Below, one piece after another: positions 1 through 8,397 of a stretch of DNA of 64,000 nt. Origin of the DNA: Verrucomicrobiaceae bacterium UBA7681. GTDB taxonomy: Bacteria; Verrucomicrobiota; Verrucomicrobiia; Verrucomicrobiales; Verrucomicrobiaceae. The position numbers were made by a program, and so were the translations under genes. Numbering within the stretch: position 1 is the first letter of the stretch; every line of letters starts with the position of its first letter. The notes beneath the pieces are model-generated. The model saw only the letters and a program-made list of their open reading frames with translations, did not search any database and had not been told where the DNA came from. The stretch is taken from the NCBI GenBank assembly GCA_002482965.1, contig DLGZ01000009.1, positions 121,288-185,287 of the forward strand, written 5' to 3'.

Positions 1-276
1 CAGCGGCTGGCGATCATGGAGGAGACGAGTGACGGCTTCCAGATCGCCGAGGAAGACCTGCGGCGGCGTGGGCCGGGGGATGTGCTGGGCCATGCGCAGA
101 GCGGGCAGGCACCGCTGCTGTTCGGTGAACTGCTGGCAGACACACGGCTGGTGCGTCTGGCGCGGCAGCTTGCTGAGCGGACACTGGACGAAGATCCGCA
201 GCTTTTGCGTCCGGCTCTGGCGGTGTTCCGGGATGAGCCGGTAGCTGCGGAAAAGGCACAGGCGATGATGCAGTGA
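1..276 (+). CDS. recG: ATP-dependent DNA helicase RecG, C-terminal end (5' truncated by window)
   Basis: Only the last 91 residues are inside the window; the reading frame is open from base 1. The segment holds the conserved RecG block reading RL.IM, then a DGF.IAE.DL.RRGPG stretch, then LG..QSG. In RecG this block lies at the end of helicase domain 2, next to the TRG motif that couples ATP hydrolysis to DNA translocation. RecG remodels stalled replication forks and Holliday junctions in the cytoplasm. The stop codon overlaps a possible GTG start of the next gene, but a later ATG is more likely for that gene. Family assignment is firm; nothing can be said about the missing helicase motifs. 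Confidence 0.9.
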   Translation, partial: QRLAIMEETSDGFQIAEEDLRRRGPGDVLGHAQSGQAPLLFGELLADTRLVRLARQLAERTLDEDPQLLRPALAVFRDEPVAAEKAQAMMQ

Positions 277-362
277 GACTCGTTTATGAGAGACTTTTTG
301 AAGGATGGCTTACTGAAGTGCGCTTGACGTTTGAAGCTTTTACCCGGTCAGTACCGAGTGTC

Positions 363-1190
363 ATGCATCCTCTTGCTCCCAGCTGCGCGCCGATAGCGCT
401 GGTGAACCAAACCGAAGTCGTTCGCAAACGGCGTCGGCGTGGCAAGATCGGCATTATCACGATGCTGCGTGTGGCCGTTGTGTCTGCGGCTGCCTTGGGT
501 GTCACTGTGTTTGTGCTGTGGTTGAAGAAGGAGACGCCACACTCCAGCGCTGCCATCGCCGTGCGTGAATCGCCGTTGGTTCAGGCGCGGAGCTTGAAGT
601 CGTTATTGCAGACAGTGGGGTCATCCGGTCTGGCGGCCTATGGCTTGATGAAAAATCCCGTGCCTGTGCCAGCGCCCGAGGTGGTGCAGCCGCCAACGGT
701 CCAAGAGCCGACCGTGAGCCGGGTGCTACCGGTGTGGCTGCTGGTGGACATTCCTGAATTTGCAGATGGAAAGAGTGCCGGACTGACACCCGCAGAGACG
801 ATTGAGCAACTGCGGCAAAGCCTGCGTGAGGCTGGTGCCAGGCAGATGGGGCAGTCGGTGCGTTTTGGGATGCTGAACCTGTCCGAACTGCTGGCCATGG
901 AGCCCAGAGCGTGGGCGGCGAGCCTCGACACTCTAGTTGCGAACGAGAACCGTGCCTCGGCGATGCTGCTGACATTCTATCTTACATATCTTGATCGTGC
1001 GGGAGACGGAGCGGGTGTGAAAGCACTGCTGCGGGCCATGGAGCAAGGCATGGCTGAGGAGAGTGCTGTGCGTGAGTTCATTCTTAAAGGGCGCAGTGTG
1101 GCGGAACTTGAACGGGAGATGGCACAGGTGTTTGCGGATGCCGGGGTGGAGCTCCAGTTTATGCGGCGCGGCGGCCTGGCATTCAGGTAG
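363..1190 (+). CDS. Hypothetical membrane-anchored protein
   Basis: A 275-residue protein of unknown function. A basic cluster (RKRRRR) near residue 23 precedes one hydrophobic segment at about residues 35-52, so it is probably a bitopic inner-membrane protein with its C-terminal domain outside. A Pro/Val-rich linker (about 95-125) leads into a helical domain with no motif I recognise. An upstream GTG at 273 overlaps the recG stop and could be the start, but the extra 30 residues look non-coding. A TTGACG hexamer at about 323-328 in that stretch resembles a -35 box, which favours the ATG at 363. The start is uncertain; that the gene is real is fairly sure. Confidence 0.6.
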   Translation: MHPLAPSCAPIALVNQTEVVRKRRRRGKIGIITMLRVAVVSAAALGVTVFVLWLKKETPHSSAAIAVRESPLVQARSLKSLLQTVGSSGLAAYGLMKNPVPVPAPEVVQPPTVQEPTVSRVLPVWLLVDIPEFADGKSAGLTPAETIEQLRQSLREAGARQMGQSVRFGMLNLSELLAMEPRAWAASLDTLVANENRASAMLLTFYLTYLDRAGDGAGVKALLRAMEQGMAEESAVREFILKGRSVAELEREMAQVFADAGVELQFMRRGGLAFR

Positions 1191-1256
1191 TGATGAATTC
1201 AGGGGGAGAATCCTTTTGCCCAGTCTGGCTTTTGCCTTTAATCCCTGAGCATCTCC

Positions 1257-2279
1257 ATGAAAACTTCCTGGCCCATCCGCCTTGTGCGTGCGCTGTTTTT
1301 TGCATTCTCTGTTTTCATTGGCATCGCAATCGCTCTGGGCCTGCAGCAGGACGCCTGGGTCGGAGCGGTGAGCGGCGCGGTGTTCATGGGCATGCTGATG
1401 GTGCTGGATGTGATGCTGGCGCACTTCACCCTGCGTGATTTTTCCCATGCCACGCTGGGGCTTGCGGTGGGTCTCTTCTGCGCCTGGCTGATCACGCGCA
1501 TCGGCGTGTTCCAGCTCGCCTATTTTCAAAATCATGAGGAGGGAGCGGCGTTGCAAAACGTCGCGGAGATCTGCATTTATGGCACGCTGGCATTTTTCGG
1601 TGTCACGTTTGCGCTGCGCAGTGATCGGGACCAGTTTGCCTTTCTGATTCCTTACATCCGGTTCCGCCGTGACGGTTCTGAAGGTGAACCGCTGCTGCTG
1701 GACGCAAACGTGGTCATGGATGCCCGGCTGCCAGGTGTCTTTGCCACCGGATTTCTCAGCGGTGCCGTCGTGGTGCCGCGTTGCGTTTTGGACGGGCTTC
1801 AGCAGATGGCAGACTCTCCTGAGATCGCGCAATCCCTTCGTGGCAAGCGAGGTCTGGAATTGATGGAAAAACTGCGGGCAAGGCAGGAGATGAAGGTTTC
1901 CATTCATGAAGATGGCACCTCGGATGCTCCGGTGGAAGTGCGCCTGGTGACGCTGGCGCGTGAACTGAACGCCCGCCTGCTGACCAGTGATGACAATCTC
2001 GCCAAGGTGGCCCGGTTGCGTGGTATCACCGTGCTCAGCATGCGCGAACTGGCCGCAGCCCTGAATCCAGAACTCAGCGTGGGGGATGAACTGCGGCTGC
2101 CGCTTACCAAGCCGGGCAAGGACAAGAACCAGGCGGTGGGTTATTTGCCAGACGGCGCCATGATCGTCGTGAACAACGCCGCCACCCATATTGGTCAGAC
2201 GGTGGATGTGGTGGTTTCCGGCACCCTGCCAACGAGTGCAGGCCGGCTGATCTTTGCTGAGATCAAACCGGCCGCGTGA
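1257..2279 (+). CDS. PIN and TRAM domain membrane protein, YacL-like
   Basis: This 340-residue protein has the architecture of Bacillus YacL. Hydrophobic segments lie within about residues 10-120, followed by a PIN ribonuclease domain (about 145-270) and a C-terminal TRAM nucleic-acid-binding domain (about 280-338). PIN acidic residues are visible: Asp149 in LLLDAN, a Glu in RGLEL, and Asp residues in LTSDDN. The phrase VVVPRCVLDGLQ..ADS is typical of the family. A role as a membrane-tethered ribonuclease is known only by family analogy. The gene ends 17 bp inside the convergent protease gene, so the two transcripts overlap at their 3' ends. Confidence 0.85.
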   Translation: MKTSWPIRLVRALFFAFSVFIGIAIALGLQQDAWVGAVSGAVFMGMLMVLDVMLAHFTLRDFSHATLGLAVGLFCAWLITRIGVFQLAYFQNHEEGAALQNVAEICIYGTLAFFGVTFALRSDRDQFAFLIPYIRFRRDGSEGEPLLLDANVVMDARLPGVFATGFLSGAVVVPRCVLDGLQQMADSPEIAQSLRGKRGLELMEKLRARQEMKVSIHEDGTSDAPVEVRLVTLARELNARLLTSDDNLAKVARLRGITVLSMRELAAALNPELSVGDELRLPLTKPGKDKNQAVGYLPDGAMIVVNNAATHIGQTVDVVVSGTLPTSAGRLIFAEIKPAA

Positions 2280-3267
2280 CGCGCTCGCGCTGCAGCAAAC
2301 CCACCGAGAGGGCCAGCATCACCAGCAAAGCCGACTGCGGTTCTGGAACCATGGTAATGGACATGATGGCGGCTGCGCTGGTGGAAATGCGTGAGGCGTA
2401 CATGCTGGAGGGATTGTCCAGCGGTAGATCGGGGATGAGCGTCCAGCCAAATGAGTCAGACCCCTGATAGAGGCCGCCGCGATCAAACAAAGCCGCATTA
2501 AAATCGCTGCCATCGTTGACGACATTGTTGGTGTCGAACATGCCATCGATGCTGTAGTTCACGCCGGCCAGTTTCCAGATGCCGCCATCATTGACGAACA
2601 CACCGCCGCCGGAATCACCGTTGGAGAGGGTGGCTTCTTCGGCGGTGCCACTGGCACTGAATGAAGCCGTGAGCAGATCGCCAATGGCGCTCGAATAAAT
2701 GCCGCTGACTGTGTTGGTGCCCCAGCGTGCGGTGCCATCAGGGTTGGTGACTTGCCAGCCATGCAGAATCCCGCCGACGAGGACATCCGCCCCACGCGGA
2801 CCACCTCTGCCGTTGACCTCCATGGTCAGGCCCGTTTCAGATGATCCCGTGTAGAGCGGGGCATAAGTGGAGAAAGTTTCCTGTATTTTGAAGATGCGGA
2901 GGTCAGTGCCCGCGATATTCCAATAGCCGACGCCGCCGTTGGCTGCAGTGTCGATATTGTAGGTTACATCCGCGCCACCGCTGAAAATGCCGTTGTGTGT
3001 GAAGGTGGTGCCCTGAGTGCCGAAATGCTGTGCGGTAATAAAATACTGCGGCGCAATCATGGTGCCGAGATAAGCCCCGTAAGTGCCTTCGTATTGCCAG
3101 CCTGAATCCGCATAGATGCCGGTAGGAGCCGTGGTGTTGTGGCTGGGATCCGCCGTGGCTTCAAAGACGATCGCATGACACGGGGTGAGGCTCAGGCATA
3201 GCAGTGCAAACGTTGCGCACAGGATGCGCGAGCACATGGGTGCTGATGCTTTGGAGGCCACGAACAT
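2263..3267 (-). CDS. PEP-CTERM-anchored trypsin-like serine protease
   Basis: A 334-residue secreted protein. A signal peptide occupies about residues 1-32 (leucine/alanine-rich core ending near CHA). The middle has chymotrypsin-fold signatures: a histidine in FITAQHFG and the nucleophile motif GDSGGGVF. The C-terminus has VPEP followed by a hydrophobic stretch and an Arg-containing tail, the PEP-CTERM sorting signal cut by exosortase in bacteria that make exopolysaccharide. ATG at 3267 was chosen because GGTGAG lies about 10 bases upstream; GTG at 3285 and ATG at 3237 are alternatives. The substrate is unknown. No exosortase gene is in this window. Confidence 0.8.
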   Translation of the reverse strand: MFVASKASAPMCSRILCATFALLCLSLTPCHAIVFEATADPSHNTTAPTGIYADSGWQYEGTYGAYLGTMIAPQYFITAQHFGTQGTTFTHNGIFSGGADVTYNIDTAANGGVGYWNIAGTDLRIFKIQETFSTYAPLYTGSSETGLTMEVNGRGGPRGADVLVGGILHGWQVTNPDGTARWGTNTVSGIYSSAIGDLLTASFSASGTAEEATLSNGDSGGGVFVNDGGIWKLAGVNYSIDGMFDTNNVVNDGSDFNAALFDRGGLYQGSDSFGWTLIPDLPLDNPSSMYASRISTSAAAIMSITMVPEPQSALLVMLALSVGLLQRERVTRPV

Positions 3268-3442
3268 CAAGTAATGTCTCACCACGTTACATAATTACCA
3301 TAAAACTCTGCTGAATTGCCTTAATTTTGTCCCTGCGGGCATCATCAAATCCGATTTTGGTATTAGCAGGAACTCCGCTCGGTGAATTCATGCTCGACAC
3401 TCAGATCATTTTAGTTATGGGTTGCAGGCTTGTGCCGCAAAA

Positions 3443-4795
3443 ATGAAAAAAGGTTCATTTATCAACATGTTGGGTGCCTGCGTTCTCCCGCCGCTTGTCG
3501 GCGTGGGGATTTGCTGGGGTATGATCCAGCTTTTGAAGAACCATGAAATGTTTCGTGTGGATGCGTTTGCACAGCCCACGGCTGCGGTCAGCAAGGTGCG
3601 TCAGGGCAAGCTGAGCGAGATCGGAGCTGAGATCCGTGCCGCCTTGCCAGTTGATGCGACCTATGACCCGGTGCGTCAGCTGCCAGTGTCGCCGAATGCA
3701 GAAAAAGCCGCCCTCAGACGTGCCGCTGAGGCAGAAAATGCGAAGCCGGTCATTCCAAAGAAAATGCCCAACGCAGAACCAGGAGTGGCGGCCGCAAGGA
3801 GGTCTGACATGGCATCTCCAGTTGTTGCCATCCAAGAGTTTCTCTGGCGTCCGATCCTTGATCCGATCGCGGATCACTGGACACCTCTAATGCCGCGCAC
3901 GGATGCGCTGCCGCAGGCCTACCAGGCCGTGCTCAATGATGATGCCGCGCATCTCGCCAAGATTATCGCAATGGGCATTTCCCCCAACGAAATGACCTTG
4001 GGCGGAGATACGCCGCTTTGCGCCGCAGTGCGCATGGGACGTGCGGATTGTGTGTACGTTCTGGCGCTCTCTGGTGTGAATCTAAATCAGCCTGCACATG
4101 AAAAGCAGCCCCCGATTGCGATTGCCTCGCTACGCCGGAATGCACCCGTGTTGCAGGCGCTGCTGGATTTTGGGGTGGATCCCAACACGCGCTTCAACAT
4201 GCCGATTCAGAAGCAGGTCATTGACCGCTGCACCATCAAGGATCTGCGCAACGCCATGGAAAGCGACCGTGGGATCACGCCTCTGATATGCTGTTCAGCG
4301 CGTGGAGATGTGGAAGGCGCGGTCACTCTGATGCGTGCTGGAGCCCGGGCCGGAATGTGCACCACGCGTGATCATCGTTATCCCATCAACTTTGCCGCCA
4401 CCCAGGGGTATTTGTTCCTCATGCGCGTCCTGCTGGGGCGTGATCCTGAATCGGAGCCGGATACGCTCGTGACCGTCAATCTCTCCAGCCAGCGTGCTTG
4501 GGTGACCAAACAGGGCCGCATCATTAATCACACCATGGTTTCCACCGGACGTGAAGGCTACGGCACACCGGCGGGGCGCTATGTCGTCACTGACAAGCAC
4601 ACCTCCCATATTTCCACGCTCTACCATGTCAACATGCCTTGGTTCATGCGCTTGAACTGTGGGGCCATCGGCCTGCACAGCGGACATGTCACAGGTCGTC
4701 CCGCCTCTCATGGCTGCATTCGTCTCCCCTACGAGAAGGCGAAGGAGTTCTTCAGCCAGGTGCGCGTGGGGGACGAGGTGGAGATCGTTTATTAA
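3443..4795 (+). CDS. L,D-transpeptidase (YkuD) with ankyrin repeats
   Basis: A 450-residue envelope protein with an unusual architecture. A single N-terminal membrane segment (about 10-30) is followed by a low-complexity linker, ankyrin-type repeats at about 150-335 (phrases such as GDTPLCAAVRMG, and ITPLICCSARGDVEGA), and a C-terminal YkuD domain. The catalytic motif SHGCIRLP is present with Cys425 and its upstream histidine. YkuD enzymes form 3-3 crosslinks in peptidoglycan or attach proteins to it. The ankyrin part presumably binds a partner outside the membrane (inference). A TTG at 3422 could extend the protein by seven residues. The end overlaps the convergent mpl gene by 4 bp, so two murein genes sit tail to tail. 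Confidence 0.85.
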   Translation: MKKGSFINMLGACVLPPLVGVGICWGMIQLLKNHEMFRVDAFAQPTAAVSKVRQGKLSEIGAEIRAALPVDATYDPVRQLPVSPNAEKAALRRAAEAENAKPVIPKKMPNAEPGVAAARRSDMASPVVAIQEFLWRPILDPIADHWTPLMPRTDALPQAYQAVLNDDAAHLAKIIAMGISPNEMTLGGDTPLCAAVRMGRADCVYVLALSGVNLNQPAHEKQPPIAIASLRRNAPVLQALLDFGVDPNTRFNMPIQKQVIDRCTIKDLRNAMESDRGITPLICCSARGDVEGAVTLMRAGARAGMCTTRDHRYPINFAATQGYLFLMRVLLGRDPESEPDTLVTVNLSSQRAWVTKQGRIINHTMVSTGREGYGTPAGRYVVTDKHTSHISTLYHVNMPWFMRLNCGAIGLHSGHVTGRPASHGCIRLPYEKAKEFFSQVRVGDEVEIVY

Positions 4796-6174
4796 AGCGT
4801 CTTCAGCAGCTTGTCGTGGATGCCGTCGAATCCACCGTTGCTGAACACCACGATCACATCTCCGCTGTGCGTTTCCTGTTTCAGGCGATTGACGATGTCA
4901 TCGGTGCTGGATTCAAACCAGCAGGGCTTGCCGCGTGCGGTGACGGCCTGCGCGACCTTGGCGGTGTCCAGGCGTTGATCTGCCGCAACTTTCTCAGGAT
5001 TGGCCACCGCCGCGATCACCGATCCGTCAGCCTCGGTCAGAGCCTCGATCAATTCATTCTGCAGCACGTTGCGACGGCTGGTGTTTGAGCGAGGCTCAAA
5101 CAATGCCCACAGGCGGCGTCCCTCATAGCGCTGGCGCAGACCACGCAGCGTCTCGCGAATCGCGGTCGGGTGATGACCGAAGTCGTCGATGATCGTGATG
5201 CCGTGGGCTGTGCCACACTCCTGCTGACGGCGGCGAATGCCGCGGAAACTGGACAGGCCAGCGCGAATTTCATCGTCACTCAACCCGGCAAAACGGGCGG
5301 CGCACACGCACATCGCTGCGTTGCGCGCATTGAATTCACCTACCATGGGCACCTCGAAAGCCGCACCGTTGATTTCAAAGTGAGTGGACTCAGGAGTCAC
5401 TGCGGTGATCGTGATGCGATAGTCACAGGTCGGCCCCAGACCCACCGTCTTGAGTGGTGCAGGGCACTTGGCACGCAGGCTTAGGCAATTGGGATCGTCG
5501 CCGTTGGCCAGCACGAGGCCGTTGCGTGGCACTGTGTTCAGAAAGCGCTGAAACGAGAGCAGGATTTCGTCGAGGTCACGGAAGATGTCGGCGTGATCGA
5601 ACTCGATGTTGTTCACGATCGCGCACTCCGGCAGGTAGTGCAGGAATTTACTGCGCTTGTCGAAGTAGGCCGTGTCGTACTCGTCGCCTTCGATCACAAA
5701 CAGGTCCGAATGGGTGAAGCGTGCGCCTGATTCGAAATTCTCCGGCACGCCACCGATCATGAAGCCGGGGTTTTTGCCTGCGTGTTCGTAGATCCACGCC
5801 AGCATCGTCGTGGTGGTCGTCTTGCCATGCGTGCCGCTCACCACAAAGCTGCGTTTGCCTTGAATCACCTCGCGTTTCAGCATCTCTGCCATCGAGACGT
5901 AGGGCAGCTTTTTCTCCAGCAGTGCCTCGAGTTCAGGATTGCCGCGTGAGATCGCGTTGCCGACTACATAGGAATCCGCAGTGAGAGGCAGGTTCTCCGG
6001 CTTGTAGCCCTCCGTCACGGTGATGCCTGCATTCCGCAGCACATCGCTCATCGGTGGATAGACTTGATTGTCGGAGCCGCTGATGGTGTGACCGAGGGCG
6101 CGCAGCGCGACTGCAGTGGAACCCATTGCGGTGCCGCAGATGCCGATGAAATGAATGTGCTTTGGAGATGCCAT
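4792..6174 (-). CDS. mpl: UDP-N-acetylmuramate:L-alanyl-gamma-D-glutamyl-meso-diaminopimelate ligase
   Basis: A 460-residue Mur-ligase-fold enzyme of the Mpl type. It reattaches recycled murein tripeptide to UDP-MurNAc in an ATP-dependent reaction in the cytoplasm, bypassing MurC, MurD and MurE. The N-terminal Rossmann part starts HFIGICGTAMG. The P-loop is SGTHGKTTTTTM, and the EGDEYDTAYFDKRSKFLHY stretch is characteristic of Mpl rather than MurC. The C-terminal domain contains a DDFGHHPTAI motif shared by Mur ligases. ATG at 6174 was preferred over a GTG five codons upstream. It presupposes meso-diaminopimelate peptidoglycan, consistent with the adjacent L,D-transpeptidase. Confidence 0.92.
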   Translation of the reverse strand: MASPKHIHFIGICGTAMGSTAVALRALGHTISGSDNQVYPPMSDVLRNAGITVTEGYKPENLPLTADSYVVGNAISRGNPELEALLEKKLPYVSMAEMLKREVIQGKRSFVVSGTHGKTTTTTMLAWIYEHAGKNPGFMIGGVPENFESGARFTHSDLFVIEGDEYDTAYFDKRSKFLHYLPECAIVNNIEFDHADIFRDLDEILLSFQRFLNTVPRNGLVLANGDDPNCLSLRAKCPAPLKTVGLGPTCDYRITITAVTPESTHFEINGAAFEVPMVGEFNARNAAMCVCAARFAGLSDDEIRAGLSSFRGIRRRQQECGTAHGITIIDDFGHHPTAIRETLRGLRQRYEGRRLWALFEPRSNTSRRNVLQNELIEALTEADGSVIAAVANPEKVAADQRLDTAKVAQAVTARGKPCWFESSTDDIVNRLKQETHSGDVIVVFSNGGFDGIHDKLLKTL

Positions 6175-6264
6175 GGAAGGGACGCGCACGGTTCAAATTC
6201 CAAGCGCAGGCGTGAACTAAAGCAGCGCTTTTTGCCCCCTGCTAAAAGAAAGTTCAGTTCGGCC

Positions 6265-6271
6265 GGAATAA
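6265..6271 (+). promoter_or_regulatory. Candidate ECF sigma -35 element upstream of the precursor-peptide gene
   Basis: GGAATAA followed by a C-rich CGC..CG stretch, 90 bases upstream of the bufA-like start. The same heptamer with a similar downstream context occurs at 8859-8865 before the sigma-factor gene. GGAAT-type -35 boxes are common among ECF promoters. The -10 element is not clear, and chance occurrence cannot be excluded. Confidence 0.3.
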
Positions 6272-6360
6272 TCGCACCGGCAGGAGCTCACATGTTGCGA
6301 TGGCTCGAATCCCGCAGCCAGCCAGAACTAACAAACAAACCAAAGCACATCACACCTATC

Positions 6361-6618
6361 ATGAGCACCAAGCACATCATCGCCGCCGCCGCCTTCACCG
6401 GTCTCCTTTCCGGCGCTTACGCCGCCCAGACCACCAGCACCCAGAAGGCCGCCAACCTCGGCGTCTCCATCGAGAAGATGGCCGACAAAGGCCAGCATAC
6501 CTGCAAGGGGCACAACGACTGCAAAGGCACCGGCGGCTGCAAGTCCGGCGACAACGGCTGCAAAGGCAAGAACTCCTGCAAAGGCAAAGGCGGCTGCAAC
6601 ACCATGCCGAAGAAGTAA
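6361..6618 (+). CDS. Bufferin-like Cys-rich secreted precursor peptide (bufA-like)
   Basis: An 85-residue protein. A signal peptide (about 1-22, ending GAYAA) is followed by a short spacer and a Lys/Gly/Cys-rich C-terminal region. Six cysteines at 48, 54, 60, 67, 73 and 79 are spaced 6, 6, 7, 6, 6. The region is a duplicated 13-residue module of the pattern CKGxNxCKGxGGC. Such Cys-rich DUF2282/BUF-type peptides precede DUF692 (MNIO) enzymes and are modified at cysteine to bind copper or other metals in the periplasm. ATG at 6361 is chosen because the signal peptide starts there. No clear Shine-Dalgarno is visible. A hairpin directly after the stop probably lets this gene be expressed above its downstream partners. 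Confidence 0.8.
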   Translation: MSTKHIIAAAAFTGLLSGAYAAQTTSTQKAANLGVSIEKMADKGQHTCKGHNDCKGTGGCKSGDNGCKGKNSCKGKGGCNTMPKK

Positions 6619-6631
6619 GCCGAATCGATTT

Positions 6632-6676
6632 CCGCAGCCACACGACACCTCCGCGTGTGGCTGCGGTTTTCCTTTA
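6632..6676 (+). terminator. Hairpin attenuator between precursor and MNIO genes
   Basis: A perfect 13-bp stem: CCGCAGCCACACG at 6632-6644 pairs with 6654-6666 across a 9-base loop, followed by TTTTCCTTT. It lies 14 bases after the precursor stop and 36 before the next start, inside an otherwise same-strand operon. It is probably a partial terminator that keeps peptide transcripts in excess of enzyme transcripts. Confidence 0.75.
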
Positions 6677-6701
6677 ATCCGTAGACTTTGAACTCCAGCA
6701 C

Positions 6702-7544
6702 ATGCCCGCCAACCCCCACAACGGTCACACCGATCTCGGCATCGGTCTCGGTCTCCGCGTGCCGCATTACCGGCACATCCTGGAGAAGAAGCCCGTCTGT
6801 GACTGGTTCGAGATCATCTCTGAAAATTTCATGGTCGATGGTGGCCGCCCGCTGGAGGTGCTGGACAGCATTTTGGAGCAGTACCGCGTCGTCCAGCACG
6901 GGGTTGCGATGTATTTTGGCAATGCCGACCCGCTGAACCGCGACCACCTCAAAAAACTCAAGCGCCTGGTGAAGCGCACCAACACTCCCTGGCTTTCCGA
7001 TCACCTCTGCTGGGGCAGCGTCGATGGCCGCTGCTCGCACGATCTCCTGCCCATGCCCTATACCATGAGCGTGGCCAAGCATACCGCCGAGAAAATCAGG
7101 CAGGCCCGTGATTTCCTCGAAGTGCCCATCTGTGTGGAAAATGTGAGCAGCTACGCCGAATTCACGCAGAACGAAATGACCGAATGGGAATTCCTCAATG
7201 AAGTCGTCGAGCACGCTGATTGCGGCATCCTGCTGGATGTAAACAACATCTACGTCTCTTCGCAGAACCACGGCTTTGATCCCTTCGAGTATCTGCGTGC
7301 CGTGCCGCATCATCGAGTGGGCCAGATTCACATCGCCGGTCACACCCGGCTCGATCACGTCATCCTCGACACCCACGATCATCCCGTGCCCGATCCTGTC
7401 TGGGATCTCTACGCGGAGGCCATCAAAAATTCCGGCAGCACCGCCACGCTCCTCGAATGGGATGACAAAATTCCCAGCTTCGAAGACGTCCACGCCGAAG
7501 CCCTCAAAGCCAACCGCTACCTTCATGAGCACACACACGCCTAG
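6702..7544 (+). CDS. DUF692 multinuclear non-heme iron oxidase (MNIO), bufB-like
   Basis: A 280-residue TIM-barrel protein of the DUF692/MbnB/BufB family. These iron enzymes oxidise cysteine in small peptides, for example to oxazolone-thioamide or thiooxazole. Candidate iron ligands are all present: His66 (QHGVAM), His101 (LSDHL), Glu146 (CVENVSS), Asp179 (LLDVNN), His190, His210 and His214 (QIHIAGH), Asp223 and His225 (DTHDHP), Glu252 (LEWDDKIPS). It lies between the Cys-rich peptide and a DUF2063 gene, which it overlaps by 20 bp, so translation is probably coupled. The natural substrate is almost certainly the upstream peptide (inference from context). The exact chemistry is unknown. Confidence 0.92.
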   Translation: MPANPHNGHTDLGIGLGLRVPHYRHILEKKPVCDWFEIISENFMVDGGRPLEVLDSILEQYRVVQHGVAMYFGNADPLNRDHLKKLKRLVKRTNTPWLSDHLCWGSVDGRCSHDLLPMPYTMSVAKHTAEKIRQARDFLEVPICVENVSSYAEFTQNEMTEWEFLNEVVEHADCGILLDVNNIYVSSQNHGFDPFEYLRAVPHHRVGQIHIAGHTRLDHVILDTHDHPVPDPVWDLYAEAIKNSGSTATLLEWDDKIPSFEDVHAEALKANRYLHEHTHA

Positions 7545-8397
7545 CCAGCTCCGCACCAACGCCGATCTGCGCCAGTTGCAGCGCACCATGGCTGCGGCGC
7601 TCATGCAGCCGCTCACTCGTCAGGATGGCATGCCAGCCAGCACACAGGTTGATTTCATCACGCCGAACGACCGCATGAGCGGCTTTGAGCGCCTCGAAAT
7701 CTACGCCCGCCAGTACTGGTTTCGTCTGCTCGACTGTCTCTACGACGACTATCCCGCGTTGCGCGTCTTCCTTGGCGAGCGCCGCTTTCACAAACTCTGC
7801 CGTGACTACCTCGCGCAGCATCCCAGCACCTCCTGGACCCTGCGCAATCTCGGCTCAGCACTCCCCGCCTTCATCACGGATCTTAAAGCCCGTGATGTCG
7901 CCCGCGTCGAGTGGGCGCAGACGCTCGCCTTTGACGAAGCGCTGAAAAAGCCGCTGCGGATCGATGATCTCCTAGGCGCTGACCCCTCCACACTTCATCT
8001 GGGGCTTCAGCCCTGTGTTGTGCTTCTACAAATCGACCACGCCGTGGATCACTTCATCACCGCGATGAAAAAGGCCGATGCCGACGTGCGGGGTTCCGCC
8101 AGCCAGGCCATGTCTGAGGCGCCTACTCGCGCCCGCATCGCCAAGGCACCGAAGCTAAAGCGTGAGCTCGTACATCTGGCCGTTCATCGCCACGACAACA
8201 TTCTCTACTTCAAGCGCCTCGCCCCGGAGTCCTTCGCCATGCTCGCGGCATTGCGGGATGGCCTCACCCTGGCGGATGCCATCGAGCTCGCGCTCGCCCA
8301 TGCCAGTCCGGACATCGACTGGCCCGCTCATATTCGTGACTGGTTCACTGAATTCTCCCAGCTCGGCTGGTTCACCAAATCTCCTCGCAAATCATGA
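7525..8397 (+). CDS. DUF2063 partner protein of the MNIO enzyme (bufC-like)
   Basis: A 290-residue protein. The N-terminal region (about 15-110) matches the DUF2063/HvfC-BufC type, with the pattern GFERLEIYARQYWFRLLDCL followed by DYPALRVFLGERRF. This domain regularly accompanies DUF692 enzymes and is thought to recognise the peptide leader and deliver the substrate. The rest (about 190-290) is a less conserved helical domain. The ATG at 7525 overlaps the preceding gene by 20 bp, and the stop overlaps the doxX start in an ATGA. A longer reading frame extends upstream, but that part lies within the MNIO gene and is not coding. Confidence 0.88.
   Translation: MSTHTPSQLRTNADLRQLQRTMAAALMQPLTRQDGMPASTQVDFITPNDRMSGFERLEIYARQYWFRLLDCLYDDYPALRVFLGERRFHKLCRDYLAQHPSTSWTLRNLGSALPAFITDLKARDVARVEWAQTLAFDEALKKPLRIDDLLGADPSTLHLGLQPCVVLLQIDHAVDHFITAMKKADADVRGSASQAMSEAPTRARIAKAPKLKRELVHLAVHRHDNILYFKRLAPESFAMLAALRDGLTLADAIELALAHASPDIDWPAHIRDWFTEFSQLGWFTKSPRKS

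Noticed and set aside
933..2189. 418-codon open frame on the - strand
   Set aside because: Antisense to the PIN-TRAM gene, which shows conserved residues; His/Gln-rich translation is typical of a shadow frame.
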